64,000 bases of DNA from Nannochloropsis salina CCMP1776. Taxonomy: Eukaryota; Sar; Eustigmatophyceae; Eustigmatales; Monodopsidaceae. Within the stretch, counting starts at the first letter, position 1. The number at the start of each line of letters is the position of its first letter. Where the stretch lies: the NCBI GenBank assembly GCA_004565275.1, contig SDOX01000122.1:632642-696641 (forward strand). Reading direction: 5' to 3'. A model generated the notes under the pieces. The model saw only the letters and a program-made list of their open reading frames with translations. It ran no database searches and was not told the DNA's origin. Made by a program: the position numbers and the translations under genes. Shown in pieces: positions 33,090 through 43,506 of this stretch.

Positions 33090-33654
33090 TATTGCGGTGC
33101 TGTGTGTGTATGTTCGAAATATAAGAAGCATGACGCAAAAAGACAAACATTAATTCATGCGCCAGCCTGAGCTCAATAGCAAAATACCTCTTCGGGTCAC
33201 TAATTTCCTCATTCAATGAACGACATGACTAATTTGAGGGGTCGTTTCTTGGCCAGCCAAAATGGTCACGCCAGTATATCAGAACATGAGTGCGCACCAT
33301 GCCTCAAAGCGGGCAGCACGGCAGGCTCTGGAATGGGAAAGTAGAGGGGGACCATGGTCGTCTGGCACTTCCGGAATGCCCTCCTCCGGCGCCCCGGCGA
33401 GGGCGAGAGGGACAGGCGATACGAGACCACTGATCGACTCACATGTCTGGGAACTGACGGGGTTTCCGACATACAGCGGCGACATACACCTCTGGCCTGT
33501 CCTTATTCGCAGCAGCTTCGTGTTTCATCGACGAGCAGTGCGAGTAAGTCCTATCCTGCGGAGTGGTCCAGTCGCCCGGAGGAGGACCCGCCTGGCCCCG
33601 CTTTGACTTGTTGTACGTGCTCGTCCCGCGGACAAAGCTCTTCGCACATCCACG
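33090..33654. other. Divergent promoter region, MAN1-like and VPS25 genes
   Basis: Frames on both strands overlap (for example + 33262-33606), and none resembles a known protein. Probably promoter and leader sequence. Confidence 0.45.
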
Positions 33655-34209
33655 ATGGTAGCATCACCAGTGCCGCCAGAAGAGGCCTTGCCTGAGTATC
33701 ATGGCTTTCCGCCATTCTTTACGCTGCAACCTGTCCTGGAGACTCGGAAAATGCAGCTTAAGCTGTGGCGTGAACTGGTACTAAAATGGCACCAGGCAAA
33801 GGGTGTCCAGATTTTGAAGTTGAACGAGTGGCCGCATTTTGCCAATCCCGCCATCAACCGCACCTTACCATTGGATGGGCGACGTGAAGTAGTCCAAAGC
33901 CTGGTTACGAGCGGCCATGCAGAGTGGAAGGACGATTCCAGGACCACGGCACTCGTTCTCTGGCGCTCACCTCAGGAGGTCGCTGCCTCCATCCTGACCT
34001 TCATCCGCGACAATGGCATGGCCGGCAATGTATATACCGTGTATGAGCTGCGTGCCGGGGACGAAATCACGGTTGGCGCCGATTTTCATGGAACAGAACC
34101 CACAATATTTCGGCGGGCTTTGGAGATTCTGGAGCGCCAGGGAAAGGCAGCCTTGTTTAAAGGATCATCTGAGGAGGGGGACGGAATTAAATTCGTTGCA
34201 GACGCATAG
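33655..34209 (+). CDS. VPS25: ESCRT-II subunit VPS25
   Basis: A 184-aa protein close to the usual VPS25 size (about 175-200 aa). VPS25 is the ESCRT-II subunit that binds ESCRT-III CHMP6/Vps20 during sorting of ubiquitinated cargo into multivesicular endosomes. Residues about 16-30 carry the family PPFF motif (YHGFPPFFTLQPVLETR), used to bind the other ESCRT-II subunits. Two winged-helix domains follow. The first contains LKLNEWPHFANPAINRTLP, and the second contains VYTVYELRAGD and the FHGTEPTIFRRALEILERQGK helix. It is a single exon, and the ATG at 33655 gives a normal N-terminus. The 3' end converges with the NEDD1 gene, only 164 bp away. Confidence 0.93.
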   Translation: MVASPVPPEEALPEYHGFPPFFTLQPVLETRKMQLKLWRELVLKWHQAKGVQILKLNEWPHFANPAINRTLPLDGRREVVQSLVTSGHAEWKDDSRTTALVLWRSPQEVAASILTFIRDNGMAGNVYTVYELRAGDEITVGADFHGTEPTIFRRALEILERQGKAALFKGSSEEGDGIKFVADA

Positions 34210-34373
34210 ACAGGGCATAGAAAGAAAATATTATGTAAATTGCATTTAAATTCATGAAAATGTAGGGAAGCGGTCTTTCTTTACGTCTTTCCTTCTGCTT
34301 TCCATGGCCACTATCTTCCCATTGATCTCTCCGCCAACCGTAACCATTCCTATCAATCTACACATGTCTCCTC

Positions 34374-36493
34374 TTAGAAAGGAATCTCCATCTGCTGCTG
34401 CAGCTCTTGCATCTCCCTCCGTAGCCCTCGGTTCTCCTCGACCAGGGCCTCCATGGCCGAGACCAGTCGCTGCATCGCCGCCTGGCTCCCCTCGGACGTG
34501 CGCATCATTTCCAAGTGGAGGCCGCGAAGGTCCCGGGCTAAGTCTTCCCGCAGATCGTCCACCATGCCCTGCACCTTACTCTCAAGGAGTCGGGCCTCGG
34601 GACTGGACTCCCTGCTGAGACTTTTCCCGGGTGCAGCTGCAGCGACCGTCGCGTCCGCGAGGAGGGTAGCCGGTCGCAGGGGAGTGGACCCGCCGACAGA
34701 GGCAGAGGATGGGGAGGAAGACGCCGAGGGCCAGGGCTTATTCCGCCACAGGAGGCCGTGACGTGTGCTGATGCCCTCCCGACTGGGCCCGTCCACAGCG
34801 CTGGCGGCGGGCGGGGAGGGGTCGCAGAGGGCGGGCGCGAGGGTTGGAATGCCGTCGTCCTGCGACGACTTCTTGCTCCGGCCGCCCCCAGGGGGCGCGG
34901 CGGTCGGCCCTGAGTCCCGGAAATGTTGAGCGACCAGAGAGGGACCTGAACTTGGTGTGGGACGGTCCACGTCCGAAGACGCAGCAGGCAAAGGGAGCGA
35001 GGAAAGATCGGATCCTGAGGAGTCCTGCGCGCCCAAGCCGCCCGGGGCAGCCAAGGGAGGAAGAGCGGGATGAGTGGATGGCGAGGAAGAGGGGGCGGCA
35101 GGAGGATGGGAGGGGGGGCTGGGCGGGGCTAGGGGGCGTGTCGGTGCGGGGCCCGACCCGTTGCCCTTGTGTGTGAGGGCGGGGGAGGAGGACGAGGTGG
35201 AGGCAGCGCTTGAGAGCGAGACGGCGGCGGAGTCGCCGGCGGGTCCCATCGGCAGGGTGGGGGCAAGCCCCTCTTGAGTCACCTTGCGAGAAGGCACATG
35301 GACCGTTGTCCTGCTCGCTTCCGAGGAGGCGGAGGCCCCAGGGGGGGCGCTCTGCGGCAAGGGTCTCGTCTTGAGCGGGGAGGTCGCTTCGGTCCGGCAC
35401 CGGGCCTGTTGCTGGACCGCCAGGGCGCGCAGAGGGGTGCCAGGGTGGGCGTGGACGGTGCGGACGGGGAGCTCCGGTTTCCGCAAGTCGTAGACGGAGC
35501 AGTCGCCGTTGGTGAGGCCGACCAGGACCATGTCACCCTCCGGGCCGAAGGCCATGGCGGTCAGGGGGGCGACGGCCTGGGTGGCGGGAAAAGGGGGGGA
35601 AGGAGGACGAGAAGCAAGCGTGAGACAGAAAGCCGGGCGTGCAACGGCCCGTCGCAAGGACGTACCTTGACCTCGCGCAGCGAGCGGCCCCGGAGGATGT
35701 CGTGCAGCACCAGGCGCCGGTCCTGGCCCGCAGTCGCCAGGAGCTTGTCGCTCACAGGGGAGCCCATGACAGCGCTAATCGCCGCCTGGTGCTGCCCCTG
35801 CAGGGATGTCAGGCAGGCCCCCGTCCCCGCGTCCCAAACGCGCGCGACGCCGTCCCGGTGCCCCGCCAACAGCGTCGGCGCCCGCGCGCTCCAGAAGGCA
35901 AGGGAGCGCACTGCGGCGGCGATGCAGGCGGAGGGCGTGCGCGGCTCTCGGCTCCCGCCTTTCGAGTCGCTGAGCTCAAGAGGAAGGACTTTAACAGGCT
36001 GCTGGGCGACCAGGGTGTGCAACAATACCTCTCCATGGTGGTTGCCTGAGGCGACTCGCTCGCTGTCCGGGGCGAAGGCGACGGCCGTCACATGAGCCTC
36101 GTGGCCGCCGAACGCCATCACACGCTCCTTCCTTTTCAGGTCCCATAGGTGCGGGCTATGCGCCTGTCCCGTCGTCAAGAGGTACCGGGATCGTCCACCC
36201 CAGGCCAAGGAAGTAATGGGCATGGGGGGAACCCGTGCGCCCACGTCCGCCTCTTTCAGCACCTCCAACGTCTTTCCCGACTCGAGCATAAGGGTTATCG
36301 CACCTTCCTCTGTACCACAGGCCAGCACCTGCTGAGTATGGTTCCAAGCCATGGAGTGCACCGTGCCGGTGGTCGTGCCAGGTTGCTTCGTCGCTTTGTG
36401 GATGATTTGCCCCTTCTCCAGCAAAGCCTCGCGCGTTAGCTCCCATGTCGAAACTACGCTATCGCTAGCTGTCGCCACAACGCGGTATGTCAT
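34374..36493 (-). CDS. NEDD1: NEDD1/GCP-WD, gamma-tubulin ring complex targeting factor
   Basis: Predicted 676-aa protein that recruits gamma-tubulin complexes to spindle poles and microtubule nucleation sites. Exon 1 is 35666-36493 and exon 2 is 34374-35576. The 89-bp intron (GTACGT...CACCCAG) is phase 0 and joins LREVK to AVAPLTAMAFGPEG, rebuilding the last WD blade. Seven WD40-like repeats fill about residues 1-330. A Pro/Ser-rich linker follows. The C-terminal helix (VQGMVDDLREDLARDLRGLH, then VEENRGLRREMQELQ) matches the gamma-tubulin-binding coiled coil of NEDD1. That tail distinguishes it from generic WD40 proteins. Presence of NEDD1 suggests microtubule-organising centres comparable to those of plants or animals. 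Confidence 0.86.
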
Positions 36494-37330
36494 TTTCTAT
36501 TAACAACTCTGCAAATAACTTTACTCTAATGCGATGGCAATTCCTCCTCCGGTTTCATTCACCGACTAGGAGGAAGGAGGGAAAAGTGGCGAACGCAACT
36601 TTCGGGCGATGGTCTGGGGCTACGTGAAGTTCCGCTGTAGCCCCTCGAGTTGGTTTGCCCTGTCCGCATCAAGGGGGAGAACGTGGAAGGAAGTTAATTG
36701 CACTGTTCGTGGTGATCTGTATGGAGTCTGCCATGGTTCGCTTCCTTCGTGGCGAGAAAGCAGGAGCAGGAATGCGCAGGGTCTCATTTAGCAAGCAGCA
36801 AGCGAGAGGGCAAGGCGCCCCCGCCCCTTCTTCCGGAAGCAACAAAAAGGGCGCTGGTCATCCATCACGGCAAGCATTTCCATGATGTATGAGCTCAACG
36901 CTATGTTATTGTGCAAAGATATACATGGCATGTACACAACACTCCGTGCTATGTAGCGGAACGCGGACAGTGTCAAAAAAGCTCAACGCGCGAGCAGCCT
37001 TGCAGGCCCTATGACCAACCTCCCGGCCTATGGCGGCTCAGTGTAGGGATCTCTTACTCCTCTTTTCCATGACAAAAATGTAAAATCGTTACAATAAAAC
37101 GTAGAAGATGCCTGTGTATGTTTAGGCACGATCCTCTTCCTTGTTTCTCTGGACGATCGAGTTGCAGTCCAATTTCTCGCTCAACCTCCTCCTTCCCGAG
37201 GCTCTCAAATTGATGTAAGGACGGTGTTCAAGCACAATTTTCAAGCTTTTTATTCGCTCCATACAGTAGAGTCATCATTAATATTGTCACTTACATAATC
37301 AGACTTCTTCGGGATTTGAGCACAGATGGG
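36494..37330. other. Divergent promoter region, NEDD1 and DUS-ASCH genes
   Basis: About 840 bp without a supportable gene. Small frames at 36609-36885 have no family resemblance. Confidence 0.5.
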
Positions 37331-39253
37331 ATGGTGGCATTCAGGGCCAGATCGAAATGGAGACGTGGGTGGAGACGACTTCAAAGTGATGCAGGGTCTG
37401 CAGATGGTCTCTCGAGCAGCGAAGCATTCCAGATATATCGCGACCTCATCATAACACGCCTCTGCTCACCTGAATGGCCCTTACCCTCGCCGCCGCGTCG
37501 CTTCAGTTTCCTCCGGGAGGGCTTAGACGAGACGCAGCCGGTATTCGTGCTGGCTCCAATGGTACTACAATCCGAGCGGGCGTTTCGTTTGCTTGTGCAA
37601 CGTTACGGCGTCACTCTCACCTTTTCTCCAATGCTATTGGCTCGCAACGTCCTTTTGAAGCGGAATGAAGACCAGATGGACCCATACGTGCTCGAGCTAC
37701 TGCGGCCGTGTGCTGATGACACGCCCGTTATCGCACAACTTGCGGGGTCAGACCCACTGGAGATGCTGGCGGCGGCGCAACGGCTGTGGGATGGGGGTCA
37801 AATTGCAGGCGTGGACATAAATCTAGGATGCCCGCAACAATGCGCCAAAGCCGGGAATTATGGGGCTTACCTGGCGGAGAGGGAGCCGGCGACGGCCGCG
37901 ATCATGGTCAGGCTGATTTCGCAAGAGCTGGGGGTGCCGGTCTCTTGCAAGATGCGGCACATGTATGACGTGGACACGACCACACGATTGGCGAGGCGAC
38001 TAGCGGGGGCCGGGGCGTCGATGCTGACGGTGCACGGGCGCAGCCCCCGCGAGCGCGACCACCAGTCCCTGAGCGACCTGGACGTGATCCGGGCCGTGCG
38101 CGAGGCGGTTCCTGTCCCCGTCGTCGCCAACGGGAATTGCCGCACGCGGGAGGACGCGGAGAGGGCCATGGAGTACACGGGGTGTGACGGGTTCATGAGC
38201 GCCATAGGCTTGCTGCGCAACCCGCGCCTGTTCAGGGCGTCGGGCGCTGCGAGGCCGGCGGCATCCCCTGCCTCAGCCGTCCCAGGCCACGAGTCTGCCT
38301 TGTCGGCGAGCGGCACGCTTGTGGACCCAGAAGAAGCCTTCTCCTGCGCCTGGGAGTATCTGCGGCTGGCAGAGGCTCACCCACCGCCTGAGGTTCGGTG
38401 CGTGCGCGACCATCTCCAGGCATTACTGCAGGGTTTGCTACAGCAGGAGAGGGTGGCGCTTTGGAATCTGCTTGGGAGCTCGCAGATGGTCCTTCTGAGA
38501 CAATTCAGCGAGTTTCTGCGCCTGAGTGCTGTCGAATGTGGTGTGGCTTTGCCAGAAGGAGAGGGGTTGGTACCTGTGTTGTCGCTGGGAGAGATCAAAT
38601 CACTGCATCGGCGGGAAATAAATGGCCAGGAGGATGAGGAGGACGACTATTGGGGAATGCTTTTCTTGGAGGACAATGAAATGGAGGAGGAGGAGGAGGA
38701 GGAGGAGGAGGGGAAGGAGAAGTACGGGGGGAAGAACATGGAGGAGCAAAAAGAGAAAGAAGATGGAGGGGAAGCTCAAGAAGAGATTGACGACGAGGGG
38801 GAGGATGCAGGATGGAAACATAACGGGAAGGAGATTGCTCACGCACTTGAAGTGCAGGCCCCCTGGTCGGGGCGCCTCCTGGACGGCCGCAAGGCCGTCG
38901 AGACTCGGAACTACGACTTGCCACCTCCTCTCCGGGGCCAGCCCATCCTTCTGCTCGAGTCCCCCTCCGGAGGGCTGGCGGCGCACGGCTTGCACGCAGG
39001 GACGGCCGTGGGCGTGGTGGTGTTCAAGACCAGCAGGGAGTACCGGACGCGGGAGGAGTGGGCCGCTGATGCGGCGAGGCACTGTGTGGACCCAGAGGCG
39101 GAGGCATTTGGGTGGGTGGAGGGGGAGGGCAAATGGGGGTGGGAGGTGGAGAGTGTTAGGGCGTGGGAGGAGGCGCGGCGTAGGAAAGTGGTACTGAAGG
39201 AGGGGCAGCGAGTGCTTCGGAGCCTCTTCAGGCTCCCGGGGCCAAGGGACTGA
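37331..39253 (+). CDS. Dus1-type tRNA-dihydrouridine synthase fused to ASCH-like domain
   Basis: A 640-aa enzyme predicted to reduce uridine to dihydrouridine in tRNA with FMN and NADPH. The TIM-barrel DUS domain covers about residues 65-300 (VFVLAPMVLQSERAFRLL, the catalytic Cys at about 167 in LGCPQQCAKAGNYGAYL, TVHGRSPRERDH). A helical domain follows. Then comes a long Glu-rich linker encoded by a GGA/GAG microsatellite (38680-38715). Residues about 500-636 look like an ASCH/EVE-type fold (ALEVQAPWSGRLLDGRKAVE-TRNYDLP), a putative RNA-binding module. I know of no common DUS with this tail, so the fusion is unusual. The N-terminus is Arg-rich (MVAFRARSKWRRGWRRLQ), so mitochondrial import is possible. 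The first in-frame ATG is 37331. Confidence 0.85.
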   Translation: MVAFRARSKWRRGWRRLQSDAGSADGLSSSEAFQIYRDLIITRLCSPEWPLPSPPRRFSFLREGLDETQPVFVLAPMVLQSERAFRLLVQRYGVTLTFSPMLLARNVLLKRNEDQMDPYVLELLRPCADDTPVIAQLAGSDPLEMLAAAQRLWDGGQIAGVDINLGCPQQCAKAGNYGAYLAEREPATAAIMVRLISQELGVPVSCKMRHMYDVDTTTRLARRLAGAGASMLTVHGRSPRERDHQSLSDLDVIRAVREAVPVPVVANGNCRTREDAERAMEYTGCDGFMSAIGLLRNPRLFRASGAARPAASPASAVPGHESALSASGTLVDPEEAFSCAWEYLRLAEAHPPPEVRCVRDHLQALLQGLLQQERVALWNLLGSSQMVLLRQFSEFLRLSAVECGVALPEGEGLVPVLSLGEIKSLHRREINGQEDEEDDYWGMLFLEDNEMEEEEEEEEEGKEKYGGKNMEEQKEKEDGGEAQEEIDDEGEDAGWKHNGKEIAHALEVQAPWSGRLLDGRKAVETRNYDLPPPLRGQPILLLESPSGGLAAHGLHAGTAVGVVVFKTSREYRTREEWAADAARHCVDPEAEAFGWVEGEGKWGWEVESVRAWEEARRRKVVLKEGQRVLRSLFRLPGPRD

Positions 39254-39541
39254 ATGAGGGCTTTCCAGGAAGCTTGAGAGGGAGAGAATCATCGCGAAAC
39301 AACCTCACGCTCACGAAACAAAGCACTATGTGAAGATGTAGGAGGCCATGAAAGTCACTCACTCTGCTTCCTTCGTTAATTATTTTCGCACTCGCGTACA
39401 CCGCGAGAGCCCGTCCTTCTCTTTCCTCCGCCGTGCCTTCCGAGATAATACGTCTCACAACCAGGTCTGCTTCCCCATCTAGCCCTCCCCCCCTTCCTGT
39501 CGCTCCTTCCACCCGCCCTCCCGCCCTCGGGGAGAGGCCCC

Positions 39542-40706
39542 TCAGCGCGGCGGTAAGGCCCTTGGGGGCATGCCTGGCGGCGGGCCCGGCGGCGGCATCG
39601 GAGGGCCGGGAGGCAACCCGCCTGGCCCGCCTGAAGGGGGATAGCCCGGCGGTGCGGCCATACCCATGCCGGGGGGGCCGCGAGGAGGAAAACCCGGAGG
39701 GGGGAGGCCGCGGGGAGGGAAGCCGACTGGGCGGGCGGTTGGAAAGGAAAAGAGGGAAGGGGAGGAGCGACGTAAGCAAAGAAAATAAGAATGGGTGCTG
39801 ACGCCGAGACCGTCCTAATATCAGGGAACAAAGGCAGTCCAAGTCACAATGCCCGCAGACCAGAGCCGGCCCAATCTGTGGCCCCTTCAAATTAACGCAA
39901 TCGAACACGATCCGTGAGTCCGCGCGTGAAGACGAGCGTAGGCAACGCATTGCTCTGGGCGAGTAGAACTGATAGGGCCTCCATGGACGGTGCTCAAGCT
40001 TTTGGAAGCCGAGCACTGGACGCGCCATCGAAAGTCTCGCCCTGCTCAGAGAGGCCTCCATGACGACCCATACCCTCTCTCGAGCATCTCTTCTTCCTCG
40101 GCCACTTGATACCACATCGATACAGAGATTCCACCTCAAACTTAGGACACGTACAGAACCAGCGATTGCATCTTGCGAGTGCGACCCCTATCCGAGCCCC
40201 GTGGCTCAAGCTCACAGCCCTCTTCTACCCTACCGGGAGGAACCCCCAAACCCCATCCACGCACCTGCCGCAGGAGTCATCAGCGATTGCGCCGGGCCTC
40301 CCACTCCACGGACAGGCCCCGCCAGCCCTACAGGTGCTCCCATCACTGGGGCTCCCACGGCGATACCCCTGCCTGCCGCCCGGCCCATGCCCGGGCCCCC
40401 CGGCGTGGCTTTCGCCTCTTCATCGGGGGGCGGCGGACCTTCCACCGTCAGGGACACCACATTCTCTCCGCGAAGGAGGACAAGCCCCAGCATGCGCTTT
40501 TCCTCCTTTTCCTCCACAATCGCGTTAGGGCCGCTCCCCCCACTTCCTTTCTTGTTTTTTACTTTCCGATACTCTTCGCAGTCACCTAATACCAGATTCA
40601 TGTGCCGGTCGAAAGCCATGAAGGTGCCCACGAGTGTACGATTGTCCTGAATAGTCACTCTCATCCGGTAATTGATATAGTTCAACATCTTGCTGCTTTT
40701 GGACAT
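39542..40706 (-). CDS. SNRPB: Spliceosomal Sm protein B (SmB), 2 exons
   Basis: Predicted 208-aa core snRNP protein of the heptameric Sm ring on U1, U2, U4 and U5 snRNAs. Exon 1 (40265-40706) holds Sm motif 1 ([30 protein letters not shown]) and Sm motif 2 ([20 protein letters not shown]). Exon 2 (39542-39726) encodes the Pro/Gly/Met-rich tail typical of SmB ([20 protein letters not shown] and [12 protein letters not shown]). I infer a 538-bp phase-1 intron from the donor GCAG|GTGCGT and the acceptor CGCCCAG at 39727. Without splicing the frame ends 12 codons after the donor and the tail is lost. The start MSKSSKML matches SmB. The 3' end is 288 bp from the converging DUS gene. Confidence 0.88.
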
Positions 40707-41520
40707 CGACTGAAGGACAAAGATGAGAAGAGGAGCGAAGGTGGGAAGAGGTAGATGAGAAGTGGAAGGTTTTCGGCAAAGGACGGACGGAATAAGACAG
40801 CATACGGGCTTCAAGATCTATGACGACCATTCTTATTCCGTATTACGACGAAGAGCATCAATCTCGCAGGACTAATCGAAGTGTGTGGTCCTAAATTGCG
40901 ACGCAACGAGCAGACAACGGGAGCTGATACTACCAGTACACTGCATGCGCCCACACGAGAGCTATCAGCAAACTTACCATGGTCTGAAATCTATGTGAAG
41001 GAACCTGTGAGGCCCTCTTGAAGTAATTTAATGCTACAAATCGAAAAACGCTGCCAATGTTACTGTTTAGACCGGGGATTTTACAGAGTTAGAGACGCGT
41101 GATGATAAGTACGGAGAGTTCTTCGGCCCTGCCTTCAATCCAGCAAGCCCAGAAGCCTCTAGACACGTGAACAAACGCTTTGCACTTATCATGTATAAAC
41201 TCTAGCCTTCTGTCAAATAGCAATGGTCTTGCTTATGCCACAAAGGCGGCCCGAGAGAGACGGAGCACACAGCCCTGGCAGGCGGGTCTACCGCGGCTGG
41301 TGGGCGGGGGCTGGCTGCGGCTTTTTTCGCGCAATTTTTCCCGTTGCCTTCTCCCACATGCAAGTGGCAGCTTCTGAAGCTATAACTGGCATTAGATGAG
41401 CAGATTTGTACCACTTTCCTCAAAAATATACATCATAGGCTGTAAATAGGCATTCGGGAATCTTCTGGCAGGCCCTGGCGTATCACGAGCTTTCTCAGTG
41501 GCAGCAAAATCGTCCGAATC
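40707..41520. other. Divergent promoter region, SmB and OAT genes
   Basis: No supportable gene in about 810 bp. Confidence 0.5.
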
Positions 41521-43366
41521 ATGTCTTGTGCTATTTCTTGTGTGAAGCGCGGACTTATGAGCGTCTCGCGACGGCAGAGGCTGAATTACCAGGCAAATAC
41601 TACGGAAGACATATTAAGCGGGGGACGTCGAAGACTCTTTTCGTCGATGGCGGCCAAGGCAGTTCAAAGCAAAGCTGATAGATACATGCAACTTGAGGTA
41701 AAGTCAGCTCTTCGTAGTTGGGTTTAGGGTTTGCTCTTCATGGAGGCCATCACTTGAAATGGTCAATTACACGCACAAACAGACATGTGGGGGGGAACTA
41801 GAAGTAAGATGGTGCATCTCGTTGGAAGTTTTTGCATCATATCGCCTCAAGAGTACGAGTCAAGAGTACGAGTATAGACCAAGGAATCCTACAAGCTTCT
41901 TTGTCCTTGATGTATGTTTGTGCTGCATACTTCGTACCAGTCTGCCACGTCTGGCTTATGCTTAAATATTAAGCCTAATGTATTTATTGATGTGGGATCT
42001 CGCACATTCTCATTTCCGTCCACCATGCGTTACCGCAGGACCTGCACGGAGCGCACAACTACCATCCACTGCCGGTCGTTCTCTCGCGTGGCCAAGGCGT
42101 GCACGTCTGGGACGTGGATAACAACAAATACCTGGATTTTTTGTCAGCTTACTCGGCAGTAAATCAAGGGCATTGCCATCCCAAGATCATTGCCGCGCTG
42201 ACTGAACAAGCAAGCAAACTAACGTTAGCATCGCGCGCGTTTTACACCGATGCCTTGGGCGAATACCAGCAGTTCATTACTAATTATTTCGGCTACGACC
42301 GGGTACTTCCCATGAATACCGGTGTCGAGGGCGGCGAGACTGCGGTGGTAAGGTTCGATAAGGGAAAGGGCTTTCGTTTTTCTCTGTCAGGCTCTATGCA
42401 CAAATCTGTATCAACTTTTTCTAATACATTGACATCGTGATAATAAGAAAGCTGTGATTTATTACCCATATTGATCAGAAACTCGCCCGTCGCTGGGGCT
42501 ATGACGTCAAGAAGATTCCCCGGGACCAAGCGATGGTGGTTTTCGCCCGCGGCAATTTCTGGGGTCGGACGCTCGGGGCGATATCCTCCTCAACAGATCC
42601 TTCCTCCCGAAAAGGCTTTGGGCCGTTCATTCCGGGGTTCGACCTCATCGACTACGACGATCCCGCCGCATTTGAGGCCCTTTGTGAAAGGGAAGGAAGG
42701 CGGATCGCAGCTTTTATGGTGGAGCCCATTCAGGGAGAAGCCGGGGTTGTTGTTCCACAAGAAAATTATTTGAAAAAGATCAAAGCTATTTGTGAAAAAC
42801 ATAACATCCTCCTCGTTGCCGACGAGGTTCAAACCGGCTTAGGAAGGACGGGGAAGCTGCTTGCCTCTGAATGGGACTCGACCAAGCCCGATATATTGGT
42901 CCTAGGAAAGGCGCTGTCAGGGGGCGTCCTGCCCGTTTCTGCCGTTCTGGCAAGCAATGAAGTAATGCTCACCATCCAGCCGGGAGAGCATGGATCGACA
43001 TTTGGTGGGAATCCACTGGCGTGTAAAGTCGCAGCGGCAGCTCTAGCCGTCCTGCAGGATGAAAAGCTGGTCGAGAATTCTTTGATCATGGGAGAACGAT
43101 TTCGATCGGGATTGAAAGCCATCCCCGCCAACGGGTTGATCGAATCCGTGCGGGGAAGAGGACTGATGAATGCAATGGTGATAGCGGACCGGAAAGGTGA
43201 TGGTGGTCCGGCTTGGGACGTGTGCTTGATGCTGAAAGAGTACGGCATGTTGGCGAAGCCAACACACGGGAACATAATTAGACTGGCGCCACCCTTGTGC
43301 ATTGATGCGGATCAGGTCGACCAAGCGCTAGATATTGTGGAGTCAGCGATTAAAAAATTCTGTTAA
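41521..43366 (+). CDS. OAT: Ornithine delta-aminotransferase, mitochondrial, 3 exons
   Basis: Predicted 457-aa PLP enzyme that interconverts ornithine and 2-oxoglutarate with glutamate semialdehyde and glutamate. It links arginine breakdown to proline. Exons are 41521-41697, 42039-42347 and 42479-43366; both GT-AG introns (341 and 131 bp) are phase 0. Splicing gives [31 protein letters not shown] and [20 protein letters not shown], all close to animal and plant OAT. The PLP lysine is in VLGKALSGG (about K306). Exon 1 encodes only a basic presequence ([20 protein letters not shown]...RRRLFSS), consistent with mitochondrial import, and its intron sits directly before the enzyme body. The second intron interrupts the [13 protein letters not shown] helix. 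Confidence 0.95.
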
Positions 43367-43506
43367 GTGTGTGGTAGGGGCGGTAACGGAAAAGAAAGAA
43401 GTGCATAGGGGATGCGTACGCAATAGCGATCTGATTTACGATGGTGAGGTTGAAGAAATTATCTATGCCTACGTCATAATCTGTATTGCTTTTTTTTTTC
43501 CAAAAC

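Noticed and set aside
33090-33146. 19-codon extension of the MAN1-like protein
   Set aside because: Starts with TTG and lies in AT-rich leader sequence; the first ATG is at 33089.
39228-40139. 303-codon minus-strand frame
   Set aside because: It lies across the SmB intron and overlaps the SmB tail exon in a different frame. Its Pro/Arg content is a shadow of the GC-rich tail.
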